Source: Acidimicrobium sp. BACL17 MAG-120823-bin42 (lineage in GTDB: Bacteria > Actinomycetota > Acidimicrobiia > Acidimicrobiales > Ilumatobacteraceae). From it: a stretch of DNA of 32,953 nucleotides. The notes under the pieces are model-generated. The model ran no database searches and had not been told where the DNA came from. It saw nothing but the letters and a program-made list of their open reading frames with translations. Location: positions 1 to 32,953 of the forward strand of contig LIAZ01000001.1 in assembly GCA_001438985.1 (NCBI GenBank), given 5' to 3'. This document shows positions 8,064 through 16,450 of this stretch, one piece after another. Made by a program: the position numbers and the translations under genes. How positions within the stretch are numbered: position 1 is the first letter of the stretch; each line of letters begins with the position of its first letter.

Positions 8064-8357
8064 GTGGATTGGTTTCAATTTGACGCTGACAGCGTGAAGA
8101 ACTATTCGTTGTTCGCAATGGCGGGATCGTTTATTGGGTTGCTGCTCGTTCTTAAATTTGCTAAGTCAGTCGTGTCAAAACTCTTGCTCCTGATCATGTT
8201 TGTTGCAATTGGAGTACTCGCATTTACACAACGGGATGCTGTAAATGCGTGTATCGCATCAGCAAAGGATCAGGCAGAAGCAGGCACGCCTCTGAATACC
8301 ACCTGCACTTTTTTTGGACAGGAAGTTTCACTTTCTTCGATCACTCAGAATCCATGA
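8064..8357 (+). CDS. Small membrane protein of unknown function
   Basis: About 97 residues from GTG at 8064 (MDWFQFDADSVKNY). An ATG at 8025 would add a cysteine/tryptophan-rich, unlikely leader. Two closely spaced hydrophobic stretches (LFAMAGSFIGLLLVL and VVSKLLLLIMFVAIGVLAF, about 17-55) indicate one or two membrane helices. The polar tail has two cysteines (ACIAS; TTCTFF) that could form a disulfide outside the cell. The family is not recognised. Its stop overlaps the aminopeptidase ATG as ATGA, so the two genes are coupled. Confidence 0.68.
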   Translation: MDWFQFDADSVKNYSLFAMAGSFIGLLLVLKFAKSVVSKLLLLIMFVAIGVLAFTQRDAVNACIASAKDQAEAGTPLNTTCTFFGQEVSLSSITQNP

Positions 8358-9601
8358 TTTCAACGTTTAAACATCAAATCGATCAGTCCCCTACGGCAAG
8401 CCATGTCGTTGCCAATGCAGCGCGCATTCTGAGTGAGCACGGCTTCATTGCCTATCACCCATCTAGCGATTCACGGCCTCATGGTGAGCGGGGGTTCGTT
8501 GTCCGTAACGGAACGGTCATTGCCTGGCGCAACAGTATGCGCATCAATGAGCACGGCGCTCGAATTATCGGAGCACACACCGATTCCCCCGGTTTGCACA
8601 TCAAGCCACGACCGGATATGACTGTCCTCAATTGGCAACAACTTCATGTCGAGGTGTACGGAGGCCCGCTTCTTAATTCGTGGCTAGACCGCGACTTGGG
8701 TATCGCGGGCCATATTGTGCGACGCGACGGCACGACTCAGTTGTTCGCAACCGATCATGCCGTTGCCCGTATTCCACAACTTGCCATCCATTTAGATCGC
8801 GAGGTTAATGACAAAGGTTTGATTCTTAATCGTCATCAGCACCTTTCACCGGTGTGGTCGGTAGATCAACCCTCAACGTCATTTGACGCGTGGCTTTCAG
8901 AACTCACACAATGCGATCGTGGGGAAATTGCCAGCTGGTCCGCGCAATTATTTGATACGCAGCGCGGTGAGATCATTGGTAAAAACAACGAGTTTTTTGC
9001 ATCGTCACGAATCGATAATCAGATCTCATGTTGGGCGGCAATTGACGCACTCGTTTCCGTCGACGGAGACACACCGATGATTATTGCGTTGTTCGATCAC
9101 GAAGAGGTCGGCTCCGAGTCGGCAGTTGGTGCAGCGGGTCCAATGCTCGAACATGTGCTCGAATCCCTATCGCTTCATAACAATGGATCACGTTTTGATT
9201 ACCTCAGCCTCCTGCAGCACAGCCATTGCATGTCTGTTGACAATGCCCACGCCGTTCATCCCAATTACGTCGACCGTCATGAAATGAACAACGCTCCATT
9301 AATTAACCACGGTGTGGTTGTCAAGCACAATGCAAACCAGCGTTATGCAACATCGGCGTCGTCGTTGCTCCCTGTTGTAGCGGCAGCCGAAAAAGCAAAG
9401 GTTTCGCTACAGACATTTTCTTCGCGCAACAACATTGCATGCGGTTCCACTATTGGGCCAATCGCAGCAACACGACTTGGAATCGACACCGTTGATATCG
9501 GTGTCCCGCAATTATCAATGCACTCGATTCGAGAAATGTGTGGAACAAAAGATCCGCTAGATCTTGTTGCGCTCATGCGCAGCTATTTGAAGAGAAGCTA
9601 G
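8354..9601 (+). CDS. apeB: M18 family aminopeptidase (aspartyl aminopeptidase-like)
   Basis: About 415 residues from ATG at 8354, chosen because it overlaps the previous stop as ATGA and the family N-terminus begins here. A frame reaching 8249 would overlap the membrane protein. M18 metal-binding motifs are present: GAHTDSPGLHIKPRP (H75, D77), then DHEEVGSES with the catalytic glutamate pair, and SVDNAHAVHPNY near the C-terminus. DRDLGIAG is also typical. M18 enzymes form large cytoplasmic dodecamers that remove N-terminal acidic or other residues from peptides. The stop shares CTAG with the convergent plsC stop. Confidence 0.93.
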   Translation: MISTFKHQIDQSPTASHVVANAARILSEHGFIAYHPSSDSRPHGERGFVVRNGTVIAWRNSMRINEHGARIIGAHTDSPGLHIKPRPDMTVLNWQQLHVEVYGGPLLNSWLDRDLGIAGHIVRRDGTTQLFATDHAVARIPQLAIHLDREVNDKGLILNRHQHLSPVWSVDQPSTSFDAWLSELTQCDRGEIASWSAQLFDTQRGEIIGKNNEFFASSRIDNQISCWAAIDALVSVDGDTPMIIALFDHEEVGSESAVGAAGPMLEHVLESLSLHNNGSRFDYLSLLQHSHCMSVDNAHAVHPNYVDRHEMNNAPLINHGVVVKHNANQRYATSASSLLPVVAAAEKAKVSLQTFSSRNNIACGSTIGPIAATRLGIDTVDIGVPQLSMHSIREMCGTKDPLDLVALMRSYLKRS

Positions 9602-10272
9602 TTGATCAATCGGTTTGCTTCATCAAGCACTGATTGAAGTCTTGCCTGCAACAACAGCGTCAATTCAGAAACTTGATCGCGACTGGCCCTACCCGACTCA
9701 GGGATGATGACCGAGATCGGTTCGCCAATGACCATGGCACATCGTGTGAATCGAATCTTCTTGGACCCTGTGCGCATGACATCTTCAGTTCCAGCAATTC
9801 CTGCCGGAACAATAGAAACACCAACCTTAAAGGCAACATAGGCTGCACCATCAAACAATGGCATCACTTCAGGGCCAACGTGACGCGTGCCTTCTGGAAA
9901 CATCACTAACGGTTCGCCACTGTTCAACACCGCAATGCATCGCTTCAATGCCTCCAAATCGGCAGATCCGCGAGTTACAGGAAAAGCACCAAGAGCCGAC
10001 ATTGCTTTTCCGAGCACTGCAAATTTCCAGATTGAATCTTTACCCATAAATCTCATTCTGCGACGCGTTGCAGCCGAGGCTATGGGAATGTCAATAGTTG
10101 AGCGATGCGTAGGGGCAAATATGAATGCACCAGTTTTAGGGATGTTCTCGGAACCAACCACCTTGAGTCTGAGCAGTGTTCGACACAGAAATACTACAAA
10201 CGAACGAATGACTGCATAGAAAACTTTTGTAGAACGCGTTTGACCGACGATGCGAGTATCAACTGTTGCCAT
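9598..10272 (-). CDS. plsC: 1-acyl-sn-glycerol-3-phosphate acyltransferase (PlsC family)
   Basis: A 224-residue lysophosphatidate acyltransferase-type protein with the catalytic THRSTID (HX4D, H56/D61) and the substrate motif FPEGTRH at about residue 125. PVTRG-type motif residues lie between them. A hydrophobic segment at about 18-36 probably anchors it at the inner face of the membrane. It would add the second acyl chain in phospholipid synthesis. It starts inside the end of cmk (14-nt overlap). A cmk-plsC pairing is common in Actinobacteria. The stop overlaps the convergent aminopeptidase stop. Confidence 0.9.
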   Translation of the reverse strand: MATVDTRIVGQTRSTKVFYAVIRSFVVFLCRTLLRLKVVGSENIPKTGAFIFAPTHRSTIDIPIASAATRRRMRFMGKDSIWKFAVLGKAMSALGAFPVTRGSADLEALKRCIAVLNSGEPLVMFPEGTRHVGPEVMPLFDGAAYVAFKVGVSIVPAGIAGTEDVMRTGSKKIRFTRCAMVIGEPISVIIPESGRASRDQVSELTLLLQARLQSVLDEANRLIN

Positions 10273-10927
10273 GACTCAACCTTGACAGAAACAATGTTTC
10301 TAGTTCGTTCACGACTTCTTCAATTGTTCGATCACTTGTATCGACAACGATTGAGTCATTTGATTCTGCTAGTGGGCTATCACTGCGGGTGCTGTCGAAA
10401 AGATCGCGCTGTTCAATTGCTGCTGCAATCTCGTTGACATTTCCACCCTGTTGCTCAACCCGTCTTTGAGCGCGAATTTGTGGGCTTGCGGTAAGAAACA
10501 CTTTCAAAATTGCTTCAGGAAAAACAACCGTAGAAATATCTCGACCCTCAATCACACCGCCCCCGTGCATTGTCGCCCACTCTTGCTGCCTGATCCGCAT
10601 TTCTTTCCGGACTCCAGAATTGGACGCAACTTTGCTGACATTAGCCGTTACGTCTGCCTGTCGAATCGCATCGGTTGCGTCGTGGCCGTTGATGATCACT
10701 CGATCTAGGCCTACATGCAAGTCGCAATCAACGGCTAACTGCGCGATGTTCTCAAGATCATCAAGGTTCAAATCTCTGAGCATTGCCTCGTATGTCACTG
10801 CTCGGTACATCGCACCCGTGTCGAGATACTTCATTCCAAGACGAACTGATAGCGCCTTGGCGATAGTTGATTTGCCCGCACCTGCCGGACCATCAATTGC
10901 GATCACCCGATGCTGGGGTCCAATCAC
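10259..10927 (-). CDS. cmk: Cytidylate kinase
   Basis: About 222 residues. GPAGAGKSTIAKAL (about 13-26) is the P-loop, YLDTGAMYRA the CMP-binding segment, and GRDISTVVFPEA the later conserved motif. The enzyme phosphorylates CMP and dCMP. The start chosen is GTG at 10927, which overlaps the guaB1 stop as GTGA; a TTG one codon earlier (10930) is also in frame. It overlaps plsC by 14 nt. It forms the middle gene of guaB1-cmk-plsC, joining nucleotide and lipid supply. Confidence 0.94.
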   Translation of the reverse strand: MIGPQHRVIAIDGPAGAGKSTIAKALSVRLGMKYLDTGAMYRAVTYEAMLRDLNLDDLENIAQLAVDCDLHVGLDRVIINGHDATDAIRQADVTANVSKVASNSGVRKEMRIRQQEWATMHGGGVIEGRDISTVVFPEAILKVFLTASPQIRAQRRVEQQGGNVNEIAAAIEQRDLFDSTRSDSPLAESNDSIVVDTSDRTIEEVVNELETLFLSRLSHGNS

Positions 10928-12360
10928 CAACTGGTATCCCTTGGACGACCCTCTTCGTAACCAGATGCACTTTGAATCCCCACTACTGCGTTATTGCGGA
11001 ATTCGGCAATGTTGTTTGCCCCTGCATAGGTGCACGACGAACGAACCCCTGCGACTATTTGATCAAGGATGTCCTCAACACTTGGTCGTTCGGGATCCAG
11101 ATACATCCGCGATGTAGAAATGCCTTCCTCGAACAGTTCCTTTCGAGCCCGTTCGACGGCTGATTCATCCTTGGTGCGATTACGTACTGCCCGATTAGAC
11201 GCCATACCGAAACTTTCCTTGTACAAACGTCCGGAAGTATCGCGCAGTGTGTCAGCAGCTGACTCGTAAGTACCAGCAAGCCACGAGCCAAACATGATAT
11301 TTGCGGCTCCAGCCGCTAATCCCAACGCGACATCGCGGGGATGACGAACACCGCCATCGGCCCACACGTGTTTGTTTAAAGCTGATGCTTGTTCAGAGCA
11401 TTCGAGCACAGCAGAGAACTGTGGTCGCCCCACTCCGGTCATCATGCGTGTCGTGCACATTGCTCCGGGCCCAACACCAACTTTGACAATATCAGCACCA
11501 GCATTGATGAGGTCTCGTGTGCCTGCTGCTGTTACGACATTGCCAGCGACAATTGGTGTGTTGGTAACAACGGCTCGAACCTGTTCCAATGCATTCAGCA
11601 TGCGGGTTTGGTGACCATGTGCAGTATCGACCACGAGCACATCAACACCCATCGCCGCGAGAGCACGCGCTCGCTTACCTGGATCGCCATTTATTCCTAC
11701 CGCTACACCAATCATGAGCTGACCTTTGTTGTCAACTGCGGGTTTATAGATGGTGCTACGAAGTGCGCCTTTGCGTGTAATAACTCCGACCAGTCGTCCG
11801 TCATTGTCAATCACCGGGGCAAATGAGATACGCCGTTCCGTCATTTCATCGAACATATTTTCCGCACTCAACGATGCGTTGAGTGAAATGACTTCGGTAC
11901 TCATCACATTATGCAATTGGGCAAACCGATCTGAGCCAATCGCATCGCGTTCTGTGAAGATGCCCATTGGCTTTGAATCAGTGTCGACAACCACAACTGC
12001 ACCGTGCGCTCGCTTGTGAATAAGGCTTAGCGCTTCGCCAACCGTGCCAGTCGGTGGCATGGTGATTGGCGTTTCATAAACTGTGTGTCGGGATTTAACG
12101 AATTGCACCACGTTCTCGACAACGTCGAGGGGAATGTCTTGGGGCATAACAACGATTCCTCCACGACGTGCAACGGTCTCTGCCATACGCCGCCCCGCAA
12201 TTGCCGTCATATTGGAAACAACGACGGGGATCGTCGTTCCGAGTCCGTCGGTGGTGCTCAGGTCTACACCTTGGCGAGATGGCACCGCTGACAGGCTTGG
12301 AACCAAAAAGACATCGTTGTACGTAAGGTCGTAACTCGGCACACCATTGAGAAACTTCAC
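10924..12360 (-). CDS. guaB1: GuaB1-type IMP dehydrogenase-related protein (probable GMP reductase)
   Basis: 478 residues. It has an IMPDH/GMP reductase TIM barrel interrupted by two CBS motifs (about 95-205; GIFTERDAIG and GVITRKGAL). The catalytic cysteine lies in GVGPGAMCTTRMMTGVG (about C302), and VDTAHGH (245-251) and the flap SCTYAGANNIAEF are present. The GuaB1 group of Actinobacteria has been reported to act as a GMP reductase controlled through its CBS domains rather than as IMP dehydrogenase; I infer the same here from family resemblance. The GTG start has a Shine-Dalgarno-like AAAGGGG 6 nt upstream. It is the first gene of guaB1-cmk-plsC. Confidence 0.88.
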   Translation of the reverse strand: MKFLNGVPSYDLTYNDVFLVPSLSAVPSRQGVDLSTTDGLGTTIPVVVSNMTAIAGRRMAETVARRGGIVVMPQDIPLDVVENVVQFVKSRHTVYETPITMPPTGTVGEALSLIHKRAHGAVVVVDTDSKPMGIFTERDAIGSDRFAQLHNVMSTEVISLNASLSAENMFDEMTERRISFAPVIDNDGRLVGVITRKGALRSTIYKPAVDNKGQLMIGVAVGINGDPGKRARALAAMGVDVLVVDTAHGHQTRMLNALEQVRAVVTNTPIVAGNVVTAAGTRDLINAGADIVKVGVGPGAMCTTRMMTGVGRPQFSAVLECSEQASALNKHVWADGGVRHPRDVALGLAAGAANIMFGSWLAGTYESAADTLRDTSGRLYKESFGMASNRAVRNRTKDESAVERARKELFEEGISTSRMYLDPERPSVEDILDQIVAGVRSSCTYAGANNIAEFRNNAVVGIQSASGYEEGRPRDTSW

Positions 12361-12434
12361 CTTGTACCCCTTTAACCAAATAATAACGGCGACGAACAGC
12401 CGTCTTACGACCGCTTAAGGCTACTCCGTATTTG

Positions 12435-12449
12435 TAGTCTCGTAACTAC
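12435..12449 (+). promoter_or_regulatory. -10-like box and small dyad before the Sua5 gene
   Basis: TAGTCT (12435-12440) lies 9 nt before the ATG at 12450. A dyad GTAGT (12434-12438) / ACTAC (12445-12449) directly abuts the start codon. No Shine-Dalgarno sequence is present, so initiation is probably leaderless or nearly so. Confidence 0.3.
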
Positions 12450-13370
12450 ATGAGCAACATCGTCAAAAGCAATGCAGTGGACACCGTAGAACGGGCGGCC
12501 GAGGCGCTTGCGCGGGGCGGCCTCATTGGCATGCCAACGGAGACGGTGTATGGGCTGGCTGGAAGCGCTGCAAACGAACAAGCCTTATCTAAAATTTTTG
12601 ACGTCAAGGGTCGTCCGATAGGTCATCCATTGATTGTGCATCTTTCGTCGCTAGATGAATTAGATCGTTACGCGCTATCGGTACCTCAAGCAGCTGTGGC
12701 TCTCATCGGAGCATGCTGGCCAGGACCGCTCACGGTGTTGTTGCAACGATCCAGACATGTCTCCGACTTGATTACGGGAAACCGATCAACCGTTGCCATT
12801 CGCATTCCTGCAAATGAGTGTGCGCGTTCAATCATTGCGATGCACGGTCATGCTGTTGCTGCACCATCTGCGAATCGATTTGGTCATGTCAGTCCAACCA
12901 CGGCTCAACATGTGTTGGATGATCTCGGCGAGCACGTCGACCTTATTGTTGACGATGGACCGTGCACCATTGGTGTTGAATCGACCATCATCGATTTCAC
13001 ATCACCTGTACCCCAACTGCTACGACCAGGCGGCTTTGCACTCGAAGACCTCGAGGAACTGATGGGCATTCACGTTGCTGCACCTGAAGGTGAGTCGAGG
13101 GCGTCTGGCATGCTCGAATCTCACTATGCGCCACAGGGCAAAGTGCTGCTCGTTAACTCTCTATCGGAGGCTAAATCGGTGCTCTCGGCACACCCCGAAG
13201 CGCGACTAATTAGCCACTGGGAGAGTCTGCCTCTCTACGCAGCCAGCCTGTATGCCCAAATGCGCCAGGCAGATCACGATGGTGTGCCGCTCATTGTGGC
13301 CATCACTCCCGCCCCGTCGGGGCTGGGCCGGGCCATCTGTGACCGACTGAAAAAGGCTTCTCACCCCTAA
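12450..13370 (+). CDS. tsaC: L-threonylcarbamoyladenylate synthase (Sua5/YwlC type)
   Basis: 306 residues: a TsaC/YrdC domain (about 10-200) plus a C-terminal Sua5-type domain reached through a linker. MPTETVYGLAGSA and FDVKGRPIGHPLIVHL are the YrdC nucleotide/threonine-binding motifs. APSANRFGHVSPTTA and GVESTIIDF follow, and SGMLESHYAP marks the linker to the Sua5 domain. It makes threonylcarbamoyl-AMP for t6A37 modification of ANN-decoding tRNAs. It is divergent from guaB1 across 89 bp and stands alone, 61 bp before the binding-protein gene. Confidence 0.94.
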   Translation: MSNIVKSNAVDTVERAAEALARGGLIGMPTETVYGLAGSAANEQALSKIFDVKGRPIGHPLIVHLSSLDELDRYALSVPQAAVALIGACWPGPLTVLLQRSRHVSDLITGNRSTVAIRIPANECARSIIAMHGHAVAAPSANRFGHVSPTTAQHVLDDLGEHVDLIVDDGPCTIGVESTIIDFTSPVPQLLRPGGFALEDLEELMGIHVAAPEGESRASGMLESHYAPQGKVLLVNSLSEAKSVLSAHPEARLISHWESLPLYAASLYAQMRQADHDGVPLIVAITPAPSGLGRAICDRLKKASHP

Positions 13371-13431
13371 GATTAAGTTCCTAAACCCAGGGTGGCACCC
13401 GTCACCCGACTCCTAGGGGGAGAAAACAAAC
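13371..13431 (+). promoter_or_regulatory. Leader of the binding-protein gene with strong Shine-Dalgarno
   Basis: The 61-bp gap holds a strong ribosome site, GGGGGAG, about 9 nt before the ATG at 13432. Further upstream is a short dyad GGGTG-N8-CACCC. TAAGAT at the Sua5 stop is a possible -10. Unlike most nearby genes this one has a true leader, in line with high expression of a binding protein. Confidence 0.4.
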
Positions 13432-14751
13432 ATGAAGAAAACAGCAAAGCGTCGCTTCGGTGCTCTCGTTGTTGGTCTCAGCCTCGTGGCTGCGGCTTGC
13501 GGCGGAAGCAGTGAAAGCGAAGATACAACAGCCACCGCTGGTGGCGAACTGGAAGGCATGAAGGGCACAATGCCACTCGTCGACCTTGGATCTGAGTTTA
13601 CAGATGGTTTGAACGCGTTCTGGACTGCCGCAGGCAATGCAGCGCTTGAAGACTATTCATATGCTGCAGAATCATTTGACTCAGTAATGCTTATTGCACT
13701 TGCAGCAGAAGCAGCACAGACTGATGGAAGCGCACTTGCTTCACAGATCCAAGCTGTTTCAGCCGAAGGTGAAACATGCAGTGACTTCGCAGCATGTGTT
13801 GCAATTATTGCAGCGGGCGGCGATGTTAACTACGAAGGTGCCTCTGGCCCACAGGACATGAACGGAAACGGCGAACCAATTAATGCTTCGTACGGCGTTC
13901 TTACCTTTGGTGCAGACAATCGCTTCAGTTACGAAGATGCTTCGTACGTTCTTGCTGATGCCCCAGCTTCGGACATTGTTCCAAATGCTGATGTAACGGT
14001 AGAGCGTCAAGGTGACGGCGTATTGAAGATCGGTTCAATGTTGCCAGAAACCGGTTCACTTGCATTCCTCGGACCACCAGAATTTGCTGGTGTTGAGTAC
14101 GCAATCAGCCTCATCAACGAGGCAGGCGGCGTCCTTGGCAATCCAGTTGAGTACGTTCAGGGTGACTCGGGTGACACAAGCACTGACACAGCAAGCACGA
14201 CCGTCGACCGTCTCCTCGGAGAAGGAGTTGACGCAATCATTGGTGCTGCTTCATCGTCAGTGTCGCTGACCGTAATTGACAAGATCACTGCTGCTGGTGT
14301 TATTCAATTCAGCCCAGCAAACACTTCAGACAAATTCTCAACGTATGCCGACAATGGTTTGTATTTCCGTACCGCTCCTGCTGACAAGCTTCAGGGTGCA
14401 GTGCTAGCAAACCTCATTGCAAGCGACGGTGCAGCAACTGTCTACATCATGGCGTTGGATGATGCTTACGGCACGGGTCTTGCAGACTCAATCGAAGCAA
14501 ACATCACCGCAGCAGGTGTGACTGTTCTTGGCAAAAAGATCTACGATCCAAAGGCCACAACATTTGATGCTGAAGTTGCAGAAATCAAGGATGCAAATCC
14601 AGATGCAATCATGCTCGTAACATTTGACGAAGGTTCACGTATCTTGCGCACCATGGTGGAGCAAGGCATTGGACCTAAGGCCAAGATGGTCTACGGCTGT
14701 GACGGCAACATGGGTAATGCACTCGGTCAGAACTTCGACTCGGGTAATTAA
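13432..14751 (+). CDS. Branched-chain amino acid-type ABC substrate-binding lipoprotein, apparently circularly permuted
   Basis: 439 residues with a lipoprotein signal (MKKTAKRRFGALVVG, cysteine at C23 after VAAA) and a short acidic/threonine linker. Residues ~39-175 (ELEGMKGTMPLVD; DYSYAAESFDSVMLIALAA; CSDFAAC; ASYGVLTFGADNRF) resemble the C-terminal third of LivK-type binding proteins. Residues ~194-439 (GDGVLKIGSMLPETGSLAF; VDAIIGAASS; FSPANTSD; FRTAPAD; DDAYGTGL; ALGQNFDSGN) resemble the usual mature N-terminus onward. The order is thus swapped, with ~20 linker residues bridging the old C- and N-termini. The ligand is unknown; amino acids, amides or related compounds are typical of the family. 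It converges on livFGMH and ends just before a strong terminator. Confidence 0.9.
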   Translation: MKKTAKRRFGALVVGLSLVAAACGGSSESEDTTATAGGELEGMKGTMPLVDLGSEFTDGLNAFWTAAGNAALEDYSYAAESFDSVMLIALAAEAAQTDGSALASQIQAVSAEGETCSDFAACVAIIAAGGDVNYEGASGPQDMNGNGEPINASYGVLTFGADNRFSYEDASYVLADAPASDIVPNADVTVERQGDGVLKIGSMLPETGSLAFLGPPEFAGVEYAISLINEAGGVLGNPVEYVQGDSGDTSTDTASTTVDRLLGEGVDAIIGAASSSVSLTVIDKITAAGVIQFSPANTSDKFSTYADNGLYFRTAPADKLQGAVLANLIASDGAATVYIMALDDAYGTGLADSIEANITAAGVTVLGKKIYDPKATTFDAEVAEIKDANPDAIMLVTFDEGSRILRTMVEQGIGPKAKMVYGCDGNMGNALGQNFDSGN

Positions 14752-14773
14752 TCCCTGACTCTGTCAGTTTACG

Positions 14774-14807
14774 AAAAGGCCCCCAACCGTAAGGTTGGGG
14801 GCCTTTT
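14774..14807. terminator. Strong, probably bidirectional intrinsic terminator
   Basis: A perfect 15-bp stem (AAAAGGCCCCCAACC / GGTTGGGGGCCTTTT) closes on a GTAA tetraloop, with T-tracts on both strands. It lies 23 nt after the binding-protein stop and 28 nt after the livF stop, so it can end transcripts from both sides. Confidence 0.93.
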
Positions 14808-14834
14808 TATTTGTCGAACTAACGATTAAATTAT

Positions 14835-15572
14835 TTAGCCGCCTGTCATCTTGGCCAAAGTACCCAGATATAACTTGATCACATTTGGATCCTCAAGTAG
14901 TTGTCGACCCGTACCCGTGTAGGCATTCTTGCCTTGATCAAGAACATATGCCCGATCGGTGACCTGCAAGCATCGACGAGCATTCTGTTCCACCATCAAG
15001 ATTGCAATTCCCTCAGCATTAATGCGTTTGCATTGAATAAATACCTCGTCTTGTAATGCAGGAGAAAGACCAGCGCTAGGTTCATCGAGCAACAGCAGTT
15101 TGGGCTCCATCATCAATGCGCGGCCCATCGCTACCATCTGACGTTCGCCGCCCGATAGCGATCCGGCCCGCTGGGCTGCGCGTTCGCGTAATTTTGGGAA
15201 TAACGCAGTGACATATTCGAAACGCTCCTCAAATACTTCTGGCTTTAGAAAACAGCCCATTTCGAGATTCTCTGACACAGTCAAACTCTGAAACACATTT
15301 TGCGTCTGTGGAACATAGCCAACACCTTGCTCTACAAGTTCGTGCGCTTTTCTGCCGGTGATATCGGACCCGAAGAACGTTACGGAGCCCGATCTCACAC
15401 CACATTGACCGAGAATCGCCTTAAGAACTGTGGACTTGCCGGCTCCATTTGGCCCAATAACACCAACGAACTCTCCCGCACGCACTTCAATATTGCAACC
15501 GTCCAAAATGTTGACCTCAGGCACGTAGCCAGCAACGAGTTCATCAACAATTAGTACTCGATCATCAGCCAC
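14835..15572 (-). CDS. livF: Branched-chain amino acid-type ABC transporter ATP-binding protein LivF
   Basis: 245 residues. Walker A is GPNGAGKST (about 40-48), the signature is LSGGERQMVAMGRAL, and Walker B is LLLLDEPSAGLSP, followed by the H-loop region (here MVEQNARRCL, with Q-N typical of LivF). It powers import of amino acids or related compounds with LivG. The GTG start overlaps the livG stop by one base (TAGTG). It is the last gene of the ctaA-livHMGF run and ends at the shared terminator. Confidence 0.93.
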   Translation of the reverse strand: MADDRVLIVDELVAGYVPEVNILDGCNIEVRAGEFVGVIGPNGAGKSTVLKAILGQCGVRSGSVTFFGSDITGRKAHELVEQGVGYVPQTQNVFQSLTVSENLEMGCFLKPEVFEERFEYVTALFPKLRERAAQRAGSLSGGERQMVAMGRALMMEPKLLLLDEPSAGLSPALQDEVFIQCKRINAEGIAILMVEQNARRCLQVTDRAYVLDQGKNAYTGTGRQLLEDPNVIKLYLGTLAKMTGG

Positions 15573-16450
15573 TACATGTCCTCGCTATCAAGAAGAGACT
15601 TGCCCTGATGGCTACCAAGATATGCCTCAATAACAGCCTGATTAGACGCAATTTGCTCGGGAGTACCTTCAGCGATGATTCTCCCCTCAGCCATCACTAC
15701 CACCCAATCGGAAACATCGTGCACCATGTCCATGTCATGCTCGACAAATAACACCGTCATACCATCATCTCGTAATCCACGAATGTGTTCATTCAGATTT
15801 TGTTTCAGTGCGGGGTTGACGCCAGCCATGGGCTCGTCCAACATAACTAAACGGGGGTTTGTCATTAAGGCCCGTGCCATTTCGAGCAACTTACGCTGTC
15901 CACCAGACAACGTACCCGCATACTGATCTCGCATGTGGTCTAGTTTGAAACGCTTGAGCAACTCATCTGCCCGCTGTTCAATCATTGCTTCTTGCTTGCG
16001 GTAGCGAAAAGGAAACAAGCCATTCCACCATTTTTCGCCTGTTTGGTGCGTGGCGCCAAGTTTCATGTTCTCAATGACCGATAACTTCGTGAGACTCTTT
16101 GTCAATTGGAACGTCCGCACCATTCCAAGTCGTGCCGTACGATGAGCGACCACCTTTTCAAGATTCTTGCCATCGAACATCCACTCGCCTGCATCGGGCG
16201 AGTCGAACCCCGTAAGCAAGTTGAACAATGTTGTCTTACCGGCGCCGTTCGGTCCAATCAAGGCAGTTATCGAACCACGTTGCACCTCAAGATGAGCAAC
16301 ATCTACGGCTGTTACGCCACCGAAATTTCGCTTCACGCTATCGGCGACCAAAATTGGGTCGGGTTTGGAGACTCCAGGGGATGCATTTACCGATTGCAAG
16401 GCGGCTCGTGCACGCAATGCCAAATCTGAATACGACCGCTCAGCGACCAT
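15572..16450 (-). CDS. livG: Branched-chain amino acid-type ABC transporter ATP-binding protein LivG
   Basis: About 292 residues from ATG at 16450 (MVAERSYSDLALRARAAL); the frame to 16483 would overlap livM by 44 nt. About 30 residues precede the usual ABC start. Walker A is GPNGAGKTT (about 66-74), the signature LSGGQRKLLEMARAL, Walker B VMLDEPMAGVNP, and the H-loop VEHDMD. The C-terminal motif EAYLGS is typical of LivG. It pairs with LivF as the nucleotide-binding heterodimer. It overlaps livM by 11 nt and livF by 1 nt. Confidence 0.93.
   Translation of the reverse strand: MVAERSYSDLALRARAALQSVNASPGVSKPDPILVADSVKRNFGGVTAVDVAHLEVQRGSITALIGPNGAGKTTLFNLLTGFDSPDAGEWMFDGKNLEKVVAHRTARLGMVRTFQLTKSLTKLSVIENMKLGATHQTGEKWWNGLFPFRYRKQEAMIEQRADELLKRFKLDHMRDQYAGTLSGGQRKLLEMARALMTNPRLVMLDEPMAGVNPALKQNLNEHIRGLRDDGMTVLFVEHDMDMVHDVSDWVVVMAEGRIIAEGTPEQIASNQAVIEAYLGSHQGKSLLDSEDM

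Noticed and set aside
13432..14751. Binding-protein gene as a truncated gene or assembly error
   Set aside because: The frame is intact, the signal peptide is properly attached, both segments look complete, and an intrinsic terminator follows the stop directly. A swapped order fits permutation better than truncation.
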